Notes: generated by a model not told the origin, from the sequence alone. 64,000 bases of DNA from Saccharomycopsis phalli (GCA_020342235.1 CP073212.1:2046001-2110000), one strand, 5' to 3'. Shown: positions 1 to 10,382, counted from the stretch's first letter. Numbers and translations are program-made.

Positions 1-38
1 ACACGTTTATGCAGCCTCAGATTTTAAACATCACAACA
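1..38 (-). mobile_element. copia-A LTR (A' subtype), cut by window edge
   Basis: The first 38 bases match the U3 end of the A' LTR seen at 16359-16655: a GCAGCCTC block followed by a TTTTAA run and a terminal CACAACA. Read on the minus strand this is the TGTTGTG start of the LTR. The rest lies outside the window, so it cannot be told whether this is a solo LTR or part of an element. Confidence 0.8.
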
Positions 39-141
39 CCTCATATCTTACTGAGCTCACTACTACTACTATTACTTATTATTTATTTATTATTAGTAGT
101 GCGAAGTCCCCATCAGAGAAGAGACTACACGAAGTATGTCA
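39..141 (+). repeat. copia-C LTR fragment (3' part)
   Basis: This stretch shares the ACTGAGCTCACTACTACTAC block, the AT-rich TTATTATTTATT run and the CCCCATCAGAGAAGAGAC block with the copia-C LTRs at 786-1117 (opposite strand) and 30124-30729. It ends in a TATGTCA variant of the copia-C LTR end TACGTCA. The LTR A fragment at 1-38 abuts it and cuts off its left part. With 786-1117 it forms an inverted pair around tRNA-Thr. Confidence 0.65.
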
Positions 142-594
142 GAAACCGTACAGATGGCAGCTAGACTACAAAATCTACAGCTTACTTCTCTTATCTCTTA
201 TTGTCGTAGTTTATAGGTGTAGCCTGATTAGACATAGTATTACAGCAAACTATAAACTACTTAATTGTTTGTTTTGTTCCTTTAGGATTTGGATAACCGG
301 AATGGGTTGTGCTAGATATAGATATCCAGCTGAATTGATCTTGTGATCGTTAATGTTTGTAGCGTAATGTCGGCCTTCTTATAGAGAACGCCGATCCTCC
401 TAAGAGGTTGTTGTCCTTTAATCAGATGGTGGTTACCATTGATCGACGGACGCGCTACTGTATTCTGTGGCTGAGTCCGGTAAGCTACTCCGAACTCCTC
501 CTTGAATACTAGACCTATTCTGCCGTGGTTGTTAACCACGACACTTATATAATATACCAACTTCACAAAACTGGACCAGCTCACCCTATAATGC
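142..594. other. unassigned 453-bp stretch
   Basis: I recognise no gene here. A minus-strand reading frame runs leftward through about 575-312 and has a protein-like composition, but it continues from antisense tRNA sequence and I cannot place it in a family. A fragment of a LINE or another element's internal region is possible. No LTR ends or target duplications were found inside it. Confidence 0.4.
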
Positions 595-601
595 AAAAAA
601 A
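595..601 (-). terminator. Pol III terminator of tRNA-Thr
   Basis: Seven A on the plus strand are a T7 run immediately 3' of the minus-strand tRNA-Thr gene, the usual RNA polymerase III stop. Confidence 0.85.
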
Positions 602-674
602 TGCCCTCACTCAGATTCGAACTGAGGATCGCCACATTACTAGTGTGGCGCCTTACCAACTTGGCCATAAGGGC
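602..674 (-). tRNA. tRNA-Thr(AGT)
   Basis: A complete 73-nt cloverleaf without an intron reads on the minus strand. The acceptor GCCCTTA pairs with TGAGGGC, the D arm is GCCAAGTTGGTAAGGC, and the anticodon stem CCACA/TGTGG encloses loop CTAGTAA with anticodon AGT (Thr). The T arm CTCAG-TTCGAAT-CTGAG contains the B box, and the discriminator base is A. A T7 run follows. A gypsy-E LTR begins 14 nt upstream of its 5' end at position 689. Confidence 0.95.
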
Positions 675-688
675 TGCATATCTGAGTA

Positions 689-785
689 TGTAACGAGAAT
701 TGGTCGGAACAATTGGGCACATGCCGAATTGTCACGTGCCAAGTCAAAAGTAATGATTTCATCTAAAGATATAGATACATCGAAT
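689..785 (+). repeat. gypsy-E LTR fragment upstream of tRNA-Thr
   Basis: It starts TGTAACGAGAAT and continues GG.C.GAACAA.TG..CAC, which aligns with the start of the gypsy-E 5' LTR read from 10285 on the minus strand (TGTAACAAGAAT, then GG.C.GAACAA.TG..CAC). A CACGTG motif follows in both. The LTR points away from tRNA-Thr. Its 3' end is missing where the copia-C LTR begins at 786. Confidence 0.75.
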
Positions 786-1117
786 TGACGTACTTAGTGT
801 TGTCTCTTCTCTGATGGGGACCTGTAACTAGTAGTAATAAATAAATAATAAGTAATAGTAGTAGTGAGCTCAGTAATATACGAGGTATTATTGATAGTGC
901 CGGGCTATCTTACAAACGTATACTATATTTATTTTGAACTAAAGATCTTCAGGTCTAAACTACTATCTTTTATACCTGCATCTCTCACATATACGTGTCC
1001 ACTGTGATGTGGCGGAGTCATACTGCGTATCATCATAGATCGGCGCCTATGCTTCCCATGTTGCTTATTCCGCTTATCACGTGACCATCTTCTTGTATCA
1101 TACTCCGTATGACGTCA
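786..1117 (-). repeat. copia-C 3' LTR
   Basis: Read on the minus strand the repeat runs from TGACGTCATACGG to CTAAGTACGTCA, with short inverted ends TGACGT/ACGTCA. A TATAAAAG box lies inside. The purine-rich AAAAGAGGAGAAA directly before it is a good polypurine tract for the pol gene to its right. The right-hand half recurs at 30260-30297 plus 30614-30729 and at 39-141. The end was set at 786, not at the TGTTGTC at 799, because homology to the 30.7-kb copy continues through TACGTCA. Confidence 0.75.
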
Positions 1118-2648
1118 TTTCTCCTCTTTTAATTTCAAAATCGCTGTTTTTCCTTCCAATATTGCTGATGTTTCCTTCAACATCTGTGTGTGTCCGTCGA
1201 AAGATTTTTCAATTTGTGTTGTGATGATTAAAATTCGAGACGGCATTAGCTACCGGCATTGGTTAAACGGCATTAGCTAAACGGCATTAGCTAAACGGCA
1301 TTACAATACTCCGTAGCTAAATGGCATTAGTTAAGCGGCATTACGACACGCCGTTGCTAATAAGAGGACTATAAATAAGAGGCAATGTGCCCACAATAAG
1401 TAAGTAGTTTACCTATAAGATAAATAAGTTAATACAAACAGTTTATCAAAGATGTCAGCTAAAGAAAGACTTTCCAAATTACAACAATTTGCGATAATTT
1501 TTTCCATCTCATCGCGCGCTGTCTTGGTCGTCCATTTCGTCAAGTGATCTGCTGGGTTCATGTTTCCTTTGATTTGGAATACTTCCACGTCATATTGCTG
1601 TATGAACTCCTTGATGTATTGTAGCATCTGTTGACTTATTCTGTTGAATGCATTTAGTTTGTAGTTTGTGATATTTTTCACTACCGCCAAATTATCTTCG
1701 TAGATCTTGATTTTGATGTTTCTTGCTCCAATGCCGCGTAATATTGAGTATATGTTGGCGACTTGGAAGAGTCCGTCTGTCAATGCCACCATCTCTGATT
1801 CCGTTGTGCTGACCGCCGCTCGTTTCTGGATGTGACTTTTCCAATCTACCAATTTGCTGTTTAGGAATATAAGGAATCCGGTTACACTTCTTGGGTCAGT
1901 TATGTTTCCTGTTGCGGCGTCGACAAAAAGTTCTATCACGTAATCCTTGTTGTCTTCTTTTCTTTGTTTCAGGTATTCTATTGGGATTTTGTTGGAGCAT
2001 TTTCTTATGTAGTTCTCAAAATGTTTCCGGTCTTCTTCAGTTGCTTTGTGAGTTTTTGAACTGTAGTATGTGGTCGGGAATGCCGTCATTGGTCGTGTGG
2101 TTACTGATTGCCATATGAGATTTCCACATTGTCTTTGAAAATATTCCTTGTTTGTTATATTCTTCTTAGTTAACTCTTGTAGATCTTTCTCGCAGTTTAA
2201 TTGTATTCTGTACTCGTTGTTTGCAATTTTTATTCCTAGAAATTTTAGCTGCTGGTCATTTCCTTCCATCCTTTCTAACTTCTTGAGTGGAAATTTCTGT
2301 TGTAACTGTTCAATTATTGCGGCGGCCGGTTCTTCTTTTCCAATGCATAATAAATCGTCCACATAAGCTATTAAAATAACACAGTCTGGTTTCCCTAGTC
2401 TTCCTTTCACGAATATTGTTGCGTGTCCATTAATTTGTTTCATTCCAATCTTCTTTAAGTTTCTTTTTAATACCTCGTTCCAGTAGTAACCTGCTTGTGG
2501 TAACCCATACATTGCCTTCTTGAGTAGCCGGCACTTGTCTTTTGGTACCTTCGCTTCCTTTGGTGGTCTGATATAAACTTTATTGTTTTCTAATGGCGCA
2601 TTCAAATATGCTGATTTGATGTCACAATGAGTTATTGCCATTCCGTTG
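1118..2648 (-). pseudogene. copia-C pol remnant: reverse transcriptase and RNase H
   Basis: This minus-strand piece of a Ty1/copia-type pol begins within the reverse transcriptase. It shows the palm motifs CDIKSAYLNAPL, YGLPQAGYYWN and YVDDLLCIG, then the RNase H region with FVDAATGN, STTESEMVAL, YEDNLAVVKN and NPADHLTKWT. The polypurine tract and 3' LTR follow on the left. It is clearly more distant from copia-A and copia-B than those are from each other. A solo LTR A sits inside near the 3' end, and a copia-A element cuts off the upstream part at 2649. The matching upstream domains are in separate pieces at 37208-39394 and 31090-31733. Broken, old fragment. Confidence 0.85.
1217..1486 (+). 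mobile_element. solo LTR of copia-A in copia-C
   Basis: A 270-bp LTR runs from TGTTGTGATG to CAAATTACAACA and is flanked on both sides by the 5-bp target duplication ATTTG (1212-1216 and 1487-1491). It is the same variant as the LTR at 15631-15900. The intact duplication shows a normal insertion into copia-C followed by LTR-LTR recombination. Confidence 0.95.
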
Positions 2649-2959
2649 TGTTGTAATTTGGAAAGTCTTTCTTTAGCTGACATCTTTGATAAACTGTTTG
2701 TATTAACTTATTTATCTTATAGGTAAACTACTTACTTATTGTGGGCACATTGCCTCTTATTTATAGTCCTCTTATAAGCTACGGCGTGTCGTAATGCCGC
2801 TTAACTAATGCCATTTAGCTACGGCGTATTGTAATGCCGTTTAGCTAATGCTGTTTAGCTAATGCCGTTTAACCAATGCCGATAGCTAATGCCGTTTAGC
2901 TAATGCCGTTTAACCAATGCCGATAGCTAATGCCGTCTCGGATTTTAATCATCACAACA
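2649..2959 (-). repeat. 3' LTR of left-arm copia-A (311 bp)
   Basis: The LTR runs from TGTTGTAATTTGG to TCATCACAACA on the plus strand, and by eye its repeat layout matches the 311-bp LTRs at 24393-24703 and 29674-29984. The U3 contains about a dozen units of the 14-bp GGCATTAGCTAAAC-type repeat. Target flank CGTTG is at 2644-2648. Confidence 0.92.
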
Positions 2960-2970
2960 CCCTCCCATAA

Positions 2971-5900
2971 TTAAAATTTCCTCATACCACTCAGCATCCG
3001 AAGTTTTTGAAATTGCTCTCTTGATAATCCCTTGGTAAGCATATCAGCTAGCATCTTGTCAGTAGTTAGGTGTCGTAGTTCAATGTTGCCATTTTTCACA
3101 TGATGCCTGATAAAGTGATGCTTGATATCAATATGTTTAGTTCGATCATGTGACACTGGGTTTTTAGCAATATTAACGCAGCTCACATTGTCATCATGAA
3201 CTATCAATTTTTCCAAGGGGATACCAAGTTCTGCAAACACCTGCTGTAACCATAGAGCATCTTTAATACCGTCAGTTAATGCCATGTATTCGGCTTCTGC
3301 CGTCGACAAAGCAATAGTCGACTGTTTTCTAGATCTCCAAGTAATAGCACCACCGCTATACCTAAACATGAAACCAGTAGTTGACTTTCTTTCCGTCTTA
3401 TCAGTAGCCCAGTCAGCATCACAATATCCCAAAAGATAATTCCCATGATCCTTTCTGGAATAAACAATTTTCATATCCTCTGTTGCCTTCAAATATCTAA
3501 GAACACGCTTCGCAGCAACCCAATGCTTTTCCTTTGGAGATTGTAAATATCTTGATAACACACCAACAATATAAGCAATATCAAACCGGACTGTATTAAC
3601 GGCAAAAAGTAATTTGCCAACCAAGGATCGATACATTGTGGCATCCCAGTCCTTTGAGTCATCAGTTATAGTTAGATCCTGATTAGGATCCGCTGGTGTG
3701 TAGATAGGATTGCAATCTACCATCTGATACTCCTTTAGCATCAGGTGAACATAATCATGAAGAGAAAGCAGTATTGAGGCCTTATCTTGACTAATGTTCA
3801 TTCCAAGAAACTTGCTAGCAACTCCTAGGTTTTTCATCTTAAAGTGCAGCATCAATTGAGCTTTAACCTTATCAATTTCAGTCTGATTATTTCCAGCAAT
3901 GAGAAGATCGTCGACATAAAGTGCGACCATAATAAACAAATTCCCATTTTTCTTAGAATACAAACAATACTCCGCAGAGTTTTGCTTAAAACCAATCACA
4001 TGTAACACTTCATTGATTTTGTCATTCCAAACCATTGGAGCTTGCTTCAAACCATAAATCGACTTATTAAGCTTAAGAACATGATCTTCTTTTCCTTTGA
4101 CCACAAAACCTTCAGGTTGAATCATGTAAAGGTCTTCCCTTAAATCACCATTGAGAAAAGCCGTTTTCACATCCATCTGATGAATAGTAAGTCTATATCT
4201 TGCAGCAATGGACAACATGATTCGAATAGAAGCATACCTAATGACAGGCGCAAAAGTTTCCACATAATCAAGTCCTTTAATCTGAGTAAAACCTCTAGCC
4301 ACAAGTCGTGCCTTGTGTTGACCATCACTCTTAATTGTAAAAACCCAACGGCAAGTAATAGGTCGACGACCTTGCTTAGGTGGAACTAACAGAAAGGTCT
4401 GATTCTCATAGTGGGCTTCCATTTCCTTTTGAATAGCATCTTTCCATAAGTAAGCATCATCAGAAGTAACAGCTTGATCAAATGTCATAGGTACATTCTC
4501 AAGAGAATGCTTAGCAGCCATAAAACAAGTAGCAGGATAATTCACACCATTCGTATTCATTCGGATTCATCTGTGTCATCTGAGAGTGGCGTCTTAACAG
4601 ATGTCAGGACACCATCATTAGAAGAACCATTTGTGACAATATCAGAGACACGAGGCTTCTTATCCCTCCCTGAAGACGAACGGTGGGTAGTAGGATCATG
4701 TTCATCAGAACTAAGCGGACCAGGAAAAAGGCTTAGGTTGGGAGCCTTTGTGACGGATAAGACGCTTTTGCGGCAAAGCAGAAGGTGGAGGCGGAGGCGG
4801 AGGCGGCAGAGAGAGAGGACCAGCTGAAGTAGATACACCTTCCAGATATCTGAGATCAGAATCCGGATTTTAGTACGTGAAATCTTCAGCTTTCCGTAGT
4901 ACTTATAGATAATCTCATTTTGAGGTGTCTTTGGAAGATTATCAAAAGTAGTCGGAGGTATATCACCACAAAACGGGTTATAGTTGGGATCATAGCGCTT
5001 AACCCTTGGATATGGGATAGGCCGCTTGTCTGACGGAGACCGATCATACTTGAAGAGATTGTGAGATGAACTGGAGTTCTTATAATCAATGGGATTGGTA
5101 TAAGGAACTTCTTGTGCTTGAGGAGTAGCAGGACGAGACAGTGATGTTTGTTGGGCAACATGATTGTCCAGCGACAGTGAAGCATCAGACTCCGCAGAAG
5201 TAGATTGTGATACATATTTCACAACCTGAAGTTGGGGTGATCCCGAAGTACTACCTGCAACCAGGTCAGTAGTTCCAGGGATATATTCCAACCGTCTGGG
5301 GTCAGATATCTCTGAGTCACTGATCTCATCCGCATGAGACTCAGGCTCTTCTGGCGTGTGCAGAAATCCAGGGTACGTGATGGCTTCACGACTTGGTTGA
5401 GGATCATCAAGGACAAGATGATTCTCATTAGAACCATTAGGATTACTCACATCAATCAGATCAATAGTAGAGGACAGGTTAATTTCAGCATCTGAAGCAT
5501 CAGCGATAGTTAGTTCATTTGACTTGGATGAACCAGAAACAACTAATTCATTTCCAATTTCGCGAGCAGCAGTGCGAATTAAGGCAGTATTATGATCCCT
5601 TAAGTAACCAAGCTCAGATCCAGTATCTTCAGCCAACTCAGACGCATTACCGTATGCATCTGATTTAGATACTGTATCATTATCGTCCACTATCAACGAG
5701 GTGTCCAGAGGGTCAAGCTCGGATTCAACTGTCAATTCATCTCTAGTCATAGAAATAGCTGGCTGAGAATTCATAGGTAGAGAATGAATCCCTCCAATCT
5801 TTGGATTGCCAACCCCAGAAATTTGAGGAGGATTGATTGTGCTAGTCAGCGCCAGAGACACAGTTGGATAAAAAAATTTATCCTCCTCAAAAATTGCTTG

Positions 5901-7103
5901 AGCAGCGCAAATAACCTTATTTGTTCTGGGGTCATAGAGTCGATATGCTTTTCGTTGCAATTCATAGCCAATCATGACACAAGGAGAGGCTTTAGCATCG
6001 AGCTTTCCTTGACGGAGGGCCTTAGGAATAATAGCATAAGCAACACATCCAAATTCTCGGAGAAATTTGTAGTTGAAAGAGCGACCATACCATCGTTTGT
6101 ATGGGACATCAAAATCAATAGAGCGTGATGGCGTACAATTAGCCAAAAAAACAGCAGTATTGATTGCTTCAGGCCAAAGTTGAGCTGGAACATTGGTATG
6201 AAGCATAAGAGCGCGGGCTTTATCTTGAAGTGTACGGTTCATTCGTTCGGCAACGCCATTTTGATACGAATGATGGGGAACCGTGGTATGAGGAAATTTT
6301 AATTATGGGAGGGTGTTGTGATGATTAAAATCCGAGGCTGCATAAACGAGTCTACCTAAACGAGTTTCACTTAAACGAGGTTACTTAAACGAGTCTACCT
6401 AAACGAGTTTCACTTAAACGAGTTTCACTTAAACGGGTTTCACTTAAACGAGTTTCACTTAGACGCAGTATCCGCGGTAGCTAATCACAGGACTATAAAT
6501 AAGAGGCAATGTGCCCACAATAAGTAAGTAGTTTACCTATAAGATAAATAAGTTAATACAAACAGTTTATCAAAGATGTCAGCTAAAGAAAGACTTTCCA
6601 AATTACAACATAGTCAATTGCTGTCTAACCAACAAATTTTTGCGTTGAAGCATTGCCCTGATGTCAACAAACTCAGTGGGCCTAGTAGCTTCTTCCAGAA
6701 TCCCAGCGCTAGTGAGAGCCACTGGGAGTGGAAGAGTACCATACTTCTCTTGAAGAAACAAAAATTGATTTCTAGCGGTCAGACGTGATTGCGTAGAGCG
6801 AATAATTCCGCGAATCTCTTGGCTAATGCTTGCCTTGAGAATAATACCAAACACGCTATCCAATTGTTCAATAAAGAAAGCAGGAGAAATGTCCGAGGCA
6901 TCGTTCAGTTCGATGCTCAGAGTTCCATTTTCGGCGTATTGAAGTAAGCCGACCCCGAAGCCAAAAAGAAAGTCCTCGAGTTCCTTCATCCAAACATGAT
7001 AAGTCTCTGGACCAGTCAATGTTAATTCAGAGGGGAACTGCAGGACGCTTGCAGGATGCATCATAACCTGTTGTAATTTGGAAAGTCTTTCTTTAGCTGA
7101 CAT
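2971..7103 (-). pseudogene. copia-A gag-pol, broken copy
   Basis: Protein similarity to the whole gag-pol at 32001-36986 covers the start of gag (MSAKERLSKLQQ, its first 12 codons encoded in the LTR), the second half of integrase, the acidic and proline-rich linker, the reverse transcriptase with YVDD, and RNase H through the ADMLTKGL motif. It has a few breaks, one of them a large internal loss, and cannot encode a full polyprotein. Substitutions such as PLEKLIVHD, where other copies have PLAKLIVHD, mark it as a distinct allele. Confidence 0.88.
6314..6610 (+). repeat. A'-type LTR inside left-arm copia-A
   Basis: This 297-bp LTR keeps the copia-A ends and the R-U5 half, including the coding start, but its U3 carries a different tandem repeat: units of about 15 bp of the AAACGAGTTTCACTT type (6344-6464) instead of the GGCATTAGCTAAAC repeat. 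GGGAGGG, the polypurine tract, directly precedes it. It is the inverted counterpart of 16359-16655. Confidence 0.9.
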
Positions 7104-7325
7104 CTTTGATAAACTGTTTGTATTAACTTATTTATCTTTTAGGTAAACTACTTACTTATTGTGGGCACATTGCCTCTTATTTATAGTCCTCTTATAAGCT
7201 ACGGCGTGTCGTAATGCCGCTTAACTAATGCCATTTAGCTACGGCGTATTGTAATGCCGTTTAGCTAATGCCATTTAGCTAATGCCGTTTAGCTAATGCC
7301 GTCTCGGATTTTAATCATCACAACA
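7069..7325 (-). repeat. 5' LTR of left-arm copia-A (257 bp)
   Basis: The LTR starts TGTTGTAATTTGG and ends CATCACAACA. TCATAACC at 7061-7068, the minus-strand primer site GGTTATGA, abuts it. The next bases, GTAAT, belong to the interrupted gypsy-E pol gene. Confidence 0.9.
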
Positions 7326-8940
7326 GTAATATCTTATTGTAATATGCATGTAGGGGTCTAACAATACTCGCAAAATCGCGAATAAATCGTCGGTAGTAGC
7401 TAGCAAGACCGACAAACGAGCGAGTTTGCTCTGGGGTCTCAACGATGAAGCGACGTACAGCATCGATCTTTTCATCATCCACGTGGATTCCTTTGGCCGA
7501 AACGCGGTAGCCAAGGAAACTGACATTTTCAAGGTAGAATTCAGATTTCTTGGTGCTAACTGTTAAGCGCGCTTGCCTGAAGACTTCCATCACGGATTGG
7601 ATATTTCGCGTGTGAGTCGCCTCGTCAGGTGAGAAGACGAGTACGTCGTCAAGGTACACGACACAAAATGTTTCAAGTGGGAGGAGGAGCTTATTCATAA
7701 CTGCTTGGAACGTAGCTGGTGCGTTGCATAATCCAAACGGCATTACGTTCCAACCATACTGACCAAAAGGCGTCACCATGGCTGTCTTGTGTCTGTCCTG
7801 TGGTGACACCAAAATTTGATGATATCCGCTGACAAGGTCGAGTTTGGAGAAAACTTTAGCTCCGTGTATTAAGTCCAATAGGTCCTCAATACGTGGGAGA
7901 GGGAACCGTGATTTCACCGTGATGTCGTTTAAGCCTCTATAGTCCACGCAAAGGCGTTTGCTTCCGTCTTTCTTTTTGACAAATAACACCGGTGCTCCAT
8001 AAGGAGACAAGGTGGGGAAGATTCGATTGCTTTGAATAAGGTCTTCAATTTGTTCTTTAAGTTCAGCCCTGTTGTCCGGACTCAACCAGTATGGGTGTTT
8101 GTAACTGGGTAGACGGCCCGGAATAATGTGGATGTGATGCATTCCCTGTCTAAATGTGGGTCCACCATCTGGTAGTTTTTCGTTAATCACATCCTGATAA
8201 TCCCGGAGTACCGCTTGCACTTTTGTATTGCGTGCTGTTATGGCCGAGAGGGAGTTAATTTTTAATTGTTGCCGCGAATTTGTCGGGGCCCTCCGGCTGT
8301 GAGAGTCTTCTGGCTCACTGGCTAAATCGCCGACAAATTCAATTAGGTTTGCAGTGTTTTGGTTTGGCGTGTCTCCGCGCGAGATGTTATGAAACGCCGC
8401 GGACTTCGTCATAAGGGACAGTTGTTCTTTCGTGCCCCACAGGGCGTTCCCAGGGTTTTGTTGGTCCATCAAGGGGTTAGGTTTGATGAGTATGGTGTAG
8501 AATTCCGTATCTGCCGTCTTCATCATCCTCTGTGCCTTTGCCGCAGTTATTTCTGGAATTATTGGCCACTTAAGATCGTTTTGACACGAGTTGACGGTTA
8601 GCGGATGTGGTCTTTGAAAGTTTGGGTCCAATATTGTCTTGAAAAGGTCGTAGTATTCTTGTATTAGGGGTAATCCGATAATGCATTGATGGGCACAATT
8701 TTCAGTGAGGTAGAACTTCAAATGGTGTTTAGGTCTTTCTGGTAATTCGCTGAATTCAAATTCGGATTGAGTCCATTTAGTGATGTCTTCAATATGACGT
8801 CGGGCTACATCCTGAACTGAAAACGAGCGAGCTGCTTTCTTAACAGGGAGATTTAATTTTTCACAGATCCGTGTATTTAAACAAGATAAAGCAGCCCCCG
8901 GGTCAACCAAGGCTTTAATGGTTTTTTCTCCGAGCGTCAA
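7326..8940 (-). pseudogene. gypsy-E pol: protease and reverse transcriptase, truncated
   Basis: A retropepsin-like segment lies at the N-terminal end (ALVDPGAALSCLNTRI). A Ty3/gypsy reverse transcriptase follows: PYGAPVLFVKKKDGSKRLCVDYR, split here by KK, then the palm block with SKLDLVSGYHQI, the NVMPFGLCNAPATFQ motif and the YLDD box in VVYLDDVLVFS, then FLGYRVSAKGI and YYRRFIRDFA. The frame ends where copia-A begins. gag and pol lie in different frames, as in relatives that use programmed frameshifting; whether this copy did so is not decidable here. Confidence 0.88.
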
Positions 8941-9029
8941 GTTGATGAATATAAGCGGTGTAATGCCTGGTTCTTCGTCTTGACTGCGGGTTTCAAGGTC
9001 TGTCAGCTGACCCAGGATGGAGACAGACC

Positions 9030-9839
9030 CTAATAGTTTTTTGTACTGTACAAATCGTCTTCGTCAAGGCTTGGAGGACTGCGGTTTTCACTATCCGGCT
9101 TGTCCGTAGCTAAGTTATTTGCCGTAGTGACTTCGAGACGTTTGTAGCAAGCCGAATAACTATGTCCTGGTTTTTGACAGAACGAACACCGCGGTGTATC
9201 AGTAGAAGACGCCTTATTCTCTGTCCGTGGCTTTTTAGCTTTATCTCCACGATGAGAATTAGGTCTCCCTTTGTTGTTGTTTGTCTTTCCGGCGTGAAAC
9301 AGGGAAGGTTCAACTCTTATCTTTCTAGCGATCTTTGATGCTTCAAACCAAGTAGTCGGTTTTTCTTTCCGGATATCTCTCCTATACGCTGCTGGAACTC
9401 CCAAGATGAAATGGTTGACGAGGGCTCGGTCGGGGTAATACCCATCCGGCATTTCCGCAACGTTGGCTCCAAACTCCGAAATGTATTGGGTGATGGTGTT
9501 AGCTCTTATTCTGCAATTAAACAAACGGGCAAAAACCTCCCATTCGTAATCAGGAAGAAAGAATCTCTCTCTTAATTCTTCGAAGTATGATTCTAAGGAG
9601 GCATCTGGGTGACGGTATTGACAATATTTTCGATGCCAGGTTGCAGCGTTTCCTTTCATCCGGACCCCGATTTCCTCTAATTGCTTTTCAACGGTTAAAT
9701 CATAGTTCAGAAGGGTGTTACGAGCCACCCAAATAAAGTGTGCAATTTCGGCCGGTGGGTCCTCTTCTTGAAATACAGGGACATCACTTAGTAACCGTCC
9801 ATGCTGTGTCTTTTCCTTAGTCTTTGTTTCTTCACTCAT
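9030..9839 (-). CDS. gypsy-E Gag
   Basis: The open frame has 269 codons. It begins MSEETKTKEKTQHG just downstream of the primer site, which supports this start. The middle is a retrotransposon gag (capsid) domain, with GNAATWHRKYC near residue 64 and SLESYFEELRERFF near residue 80. The C-terminal part is basic and contains a CCHC zinc knuckle, CSFCQKPGHSYSAC, near residue 218, which in this family binds the genomic RNA. The product would form virus-like particles. Since the element lacks most of pol it could not move by itself. Confidence 0.85.
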   Translation of the reverse strand: MSEETKTKEKTQHGRLLSDVPVFQEEDPPAEIAHFIWVARNTLLNYDLTVEKQLEEIGVRMKGNAATWHRKYCQYRHPDASLESYFEELRERFFLPDYEWEVFARLFNCRIRANTITQYISEFGANVAEMPDGYYPDRALVNHFILGVPAAYRRDIRKEKPTTWFEASKIARKIRVEPSLFHAGKTNNNKGRPNSHRGDKAKKPRTENKASSTDTPRCSFCQKPGHSYSACYKRLEVTTANNLATDKPDSENRSPPSLDEDDLYSTKNY

Positions 9840-9860
9840 CTTAAGCTTGAATAACCCTGT

Positions 9861-9870
9861 GGCGCTACCA
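9861..9870 (-). other. gypsy-E primer binding site (initiator tRNA-Met)
   Basis: On the minus strand TGGTAGCGCC starts 2 nt after the LTR end. It is complementary to the 3' end of yeast initiator tRNA-Met including CCA, the primer used by Ty1 and Ty3. It fixes the LTR end at 9873. Confidence 0.9.
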
Positions 9871-9872
9871 AC

Positions 9873-10285
9873 TGTAATATTTTAGGTCCGTTAGGGTAAT
9901 GGGCCTAATAATTACCTCCTTATATTATTATTATTGTTATAATCCGGTTTTCAAGGAAAACAAGCTTACAAGATGTAGGTAAAAGGTTAGTTGGCCATAA
10001 GGCCTGGAGTCATGTATTTATAGTTCTTTCTAGTGGCATCCTTCTCCTCTTTCTCGAGGCTTTGCATGTTGGCTTTTAGATACAACCTGCAGGTTGGCCG
10101 CTTACCCTAGGGTAACACGTAGAGTGATTCACGTGCCAGTCATATACCAAAAGGGAGGTACCGGGAATTGCCCGTTACAGCTTCTCCCCATTCCCCCTGC
10201 ATATATCTTTGGCTGGATCTCTGACCTTGAGGCTGTACACGTGATCATTTTACGTGTACAGTTGTTCTGGCCTATTCTTGTTACA
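9873..10285 (-). repeat. gypsy-E 5' LTR (413 bp)
   Basis: On the plus strand the LTR runs from TGTAATATTTTAGG to TTCTTGTTACA, so it has TGTAAC/ATTACA ends. A TATAAATA box reads on the minus strand (near 10020). The 10285 end was chosen because the same TGTAAC-AGAAT start occurs next to tRNA-Thr (689) and a similar one next to tRNA-Ala (23999), each at the same distance from the tRNA. Confidence 0.82.
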
Positions 10286-10298
10286 AAAATTTATAGTT

Positions 10299-10382
10299 GG
10301 TTGTATAGTGTAGTGGTTATCACTTTCGGTTTTGATTGGTTGAAATGTCCGAACAACCCCGGTTCGAATCCGGGTACGACCT
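10299..10382 (+). tRNA. tRNA-Gln(TTG) with 12-nt intron
   Basis: The exons closely follow Saccharomyces tRNA-Gln(UUG): acceptor GGTTGTA pairs with TACGACC, the D arm is TAGTGTAGTGGTTATCAC, the anticodon stem TTCGG/CCGAA encloses TTTTGAT with anticodon TTG at 10332-10334, and the T arm is CCCGG-TTCGAAT-CCGGG. The extra 12 nt at 10336-10347 follow position 37, the canonical nuclear tRNA intron site; the Saccharomyces gene has none there. gypsy-E ends 13 nt upstream and copia-B begins 58 nt downstream. Confidence 0.93.

Larger units (their letters stand above)
2649..7325 (-). mobile_element. copia-A element, rearranged (left arm of inverted repeat)
   Basis: The element reads on the minus strand, with its 5' LTR at 7069-7325 and its 3' LTR at 2649-2959. 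Between them lie gag (right end) and integrase, reverse transcriptase and RNase H (left part). An A'-type LTR in the opposite orientation (6314-6610), with a short piece of that element's 3' end, lies inside. The flanks do not match: CGTTG, in copia-C, on the left and GTAAT, in gypsy-E, on the right, so recombination with another copy has occurred. It is clearly broken, with a large internal loss. The same rearrangement is present inverted at 15631-20450, so the two descend from one rearranged copy. Confidence 0.9.
7326..10285 (-). mobile_element. gypsy-E, Ty3/gypsy element, 5' portion
   Basis: The minus-strand order is 5' LTR (9873-10285), primer site (9861-9870), gag (9030-9839), then protease and reverse transcriptase up to 7326, where the copia-A LTR cuts it off. 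RNase H, integrase and the 3' LTR are missing. The order places it in Metaviridae (Ty3/gypsy). The LTR starts 13 nt from the mature 5' end of tRNA-Gln and points away from it, the placement known for yeast Ty3. Incomplete fossil. Confidence 0.9.

Noticed and set aside
312-575. Minus-strand frame that could be a LINE endonuclease fragment
   Set aside because: No catalytic motif of the AP-endonuclease family is visible and the frame starts in antisense tRNA sequence. Left unassigned.
799-1117. copia-C LTR end at TGTTGTC (799)
   Set aside because: Similarity to the copy at 30.7 kb continues through CTAAGTACGTCA and then stops, so the end is at 786.
6576-6788. Small frame MSAKERLSKLQHSQLLSNQQ and its mirror at 16181-16393 as a gene
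   Set aside because: It is the LTR start codon running antisense into gag of the surrounding copia-A. Chance product of the inserted LTR.
9873-10179. gypsy-E LTR ending at CCCGTTACA (10179)
   Set aside because: The TGTAACAAGAAT start read from 10285 aligns with the gypsy-E LTR next to tRNA-Thr and gives the same 13-nt spacing as at tRNA-Ala, so 10285 is the better end.
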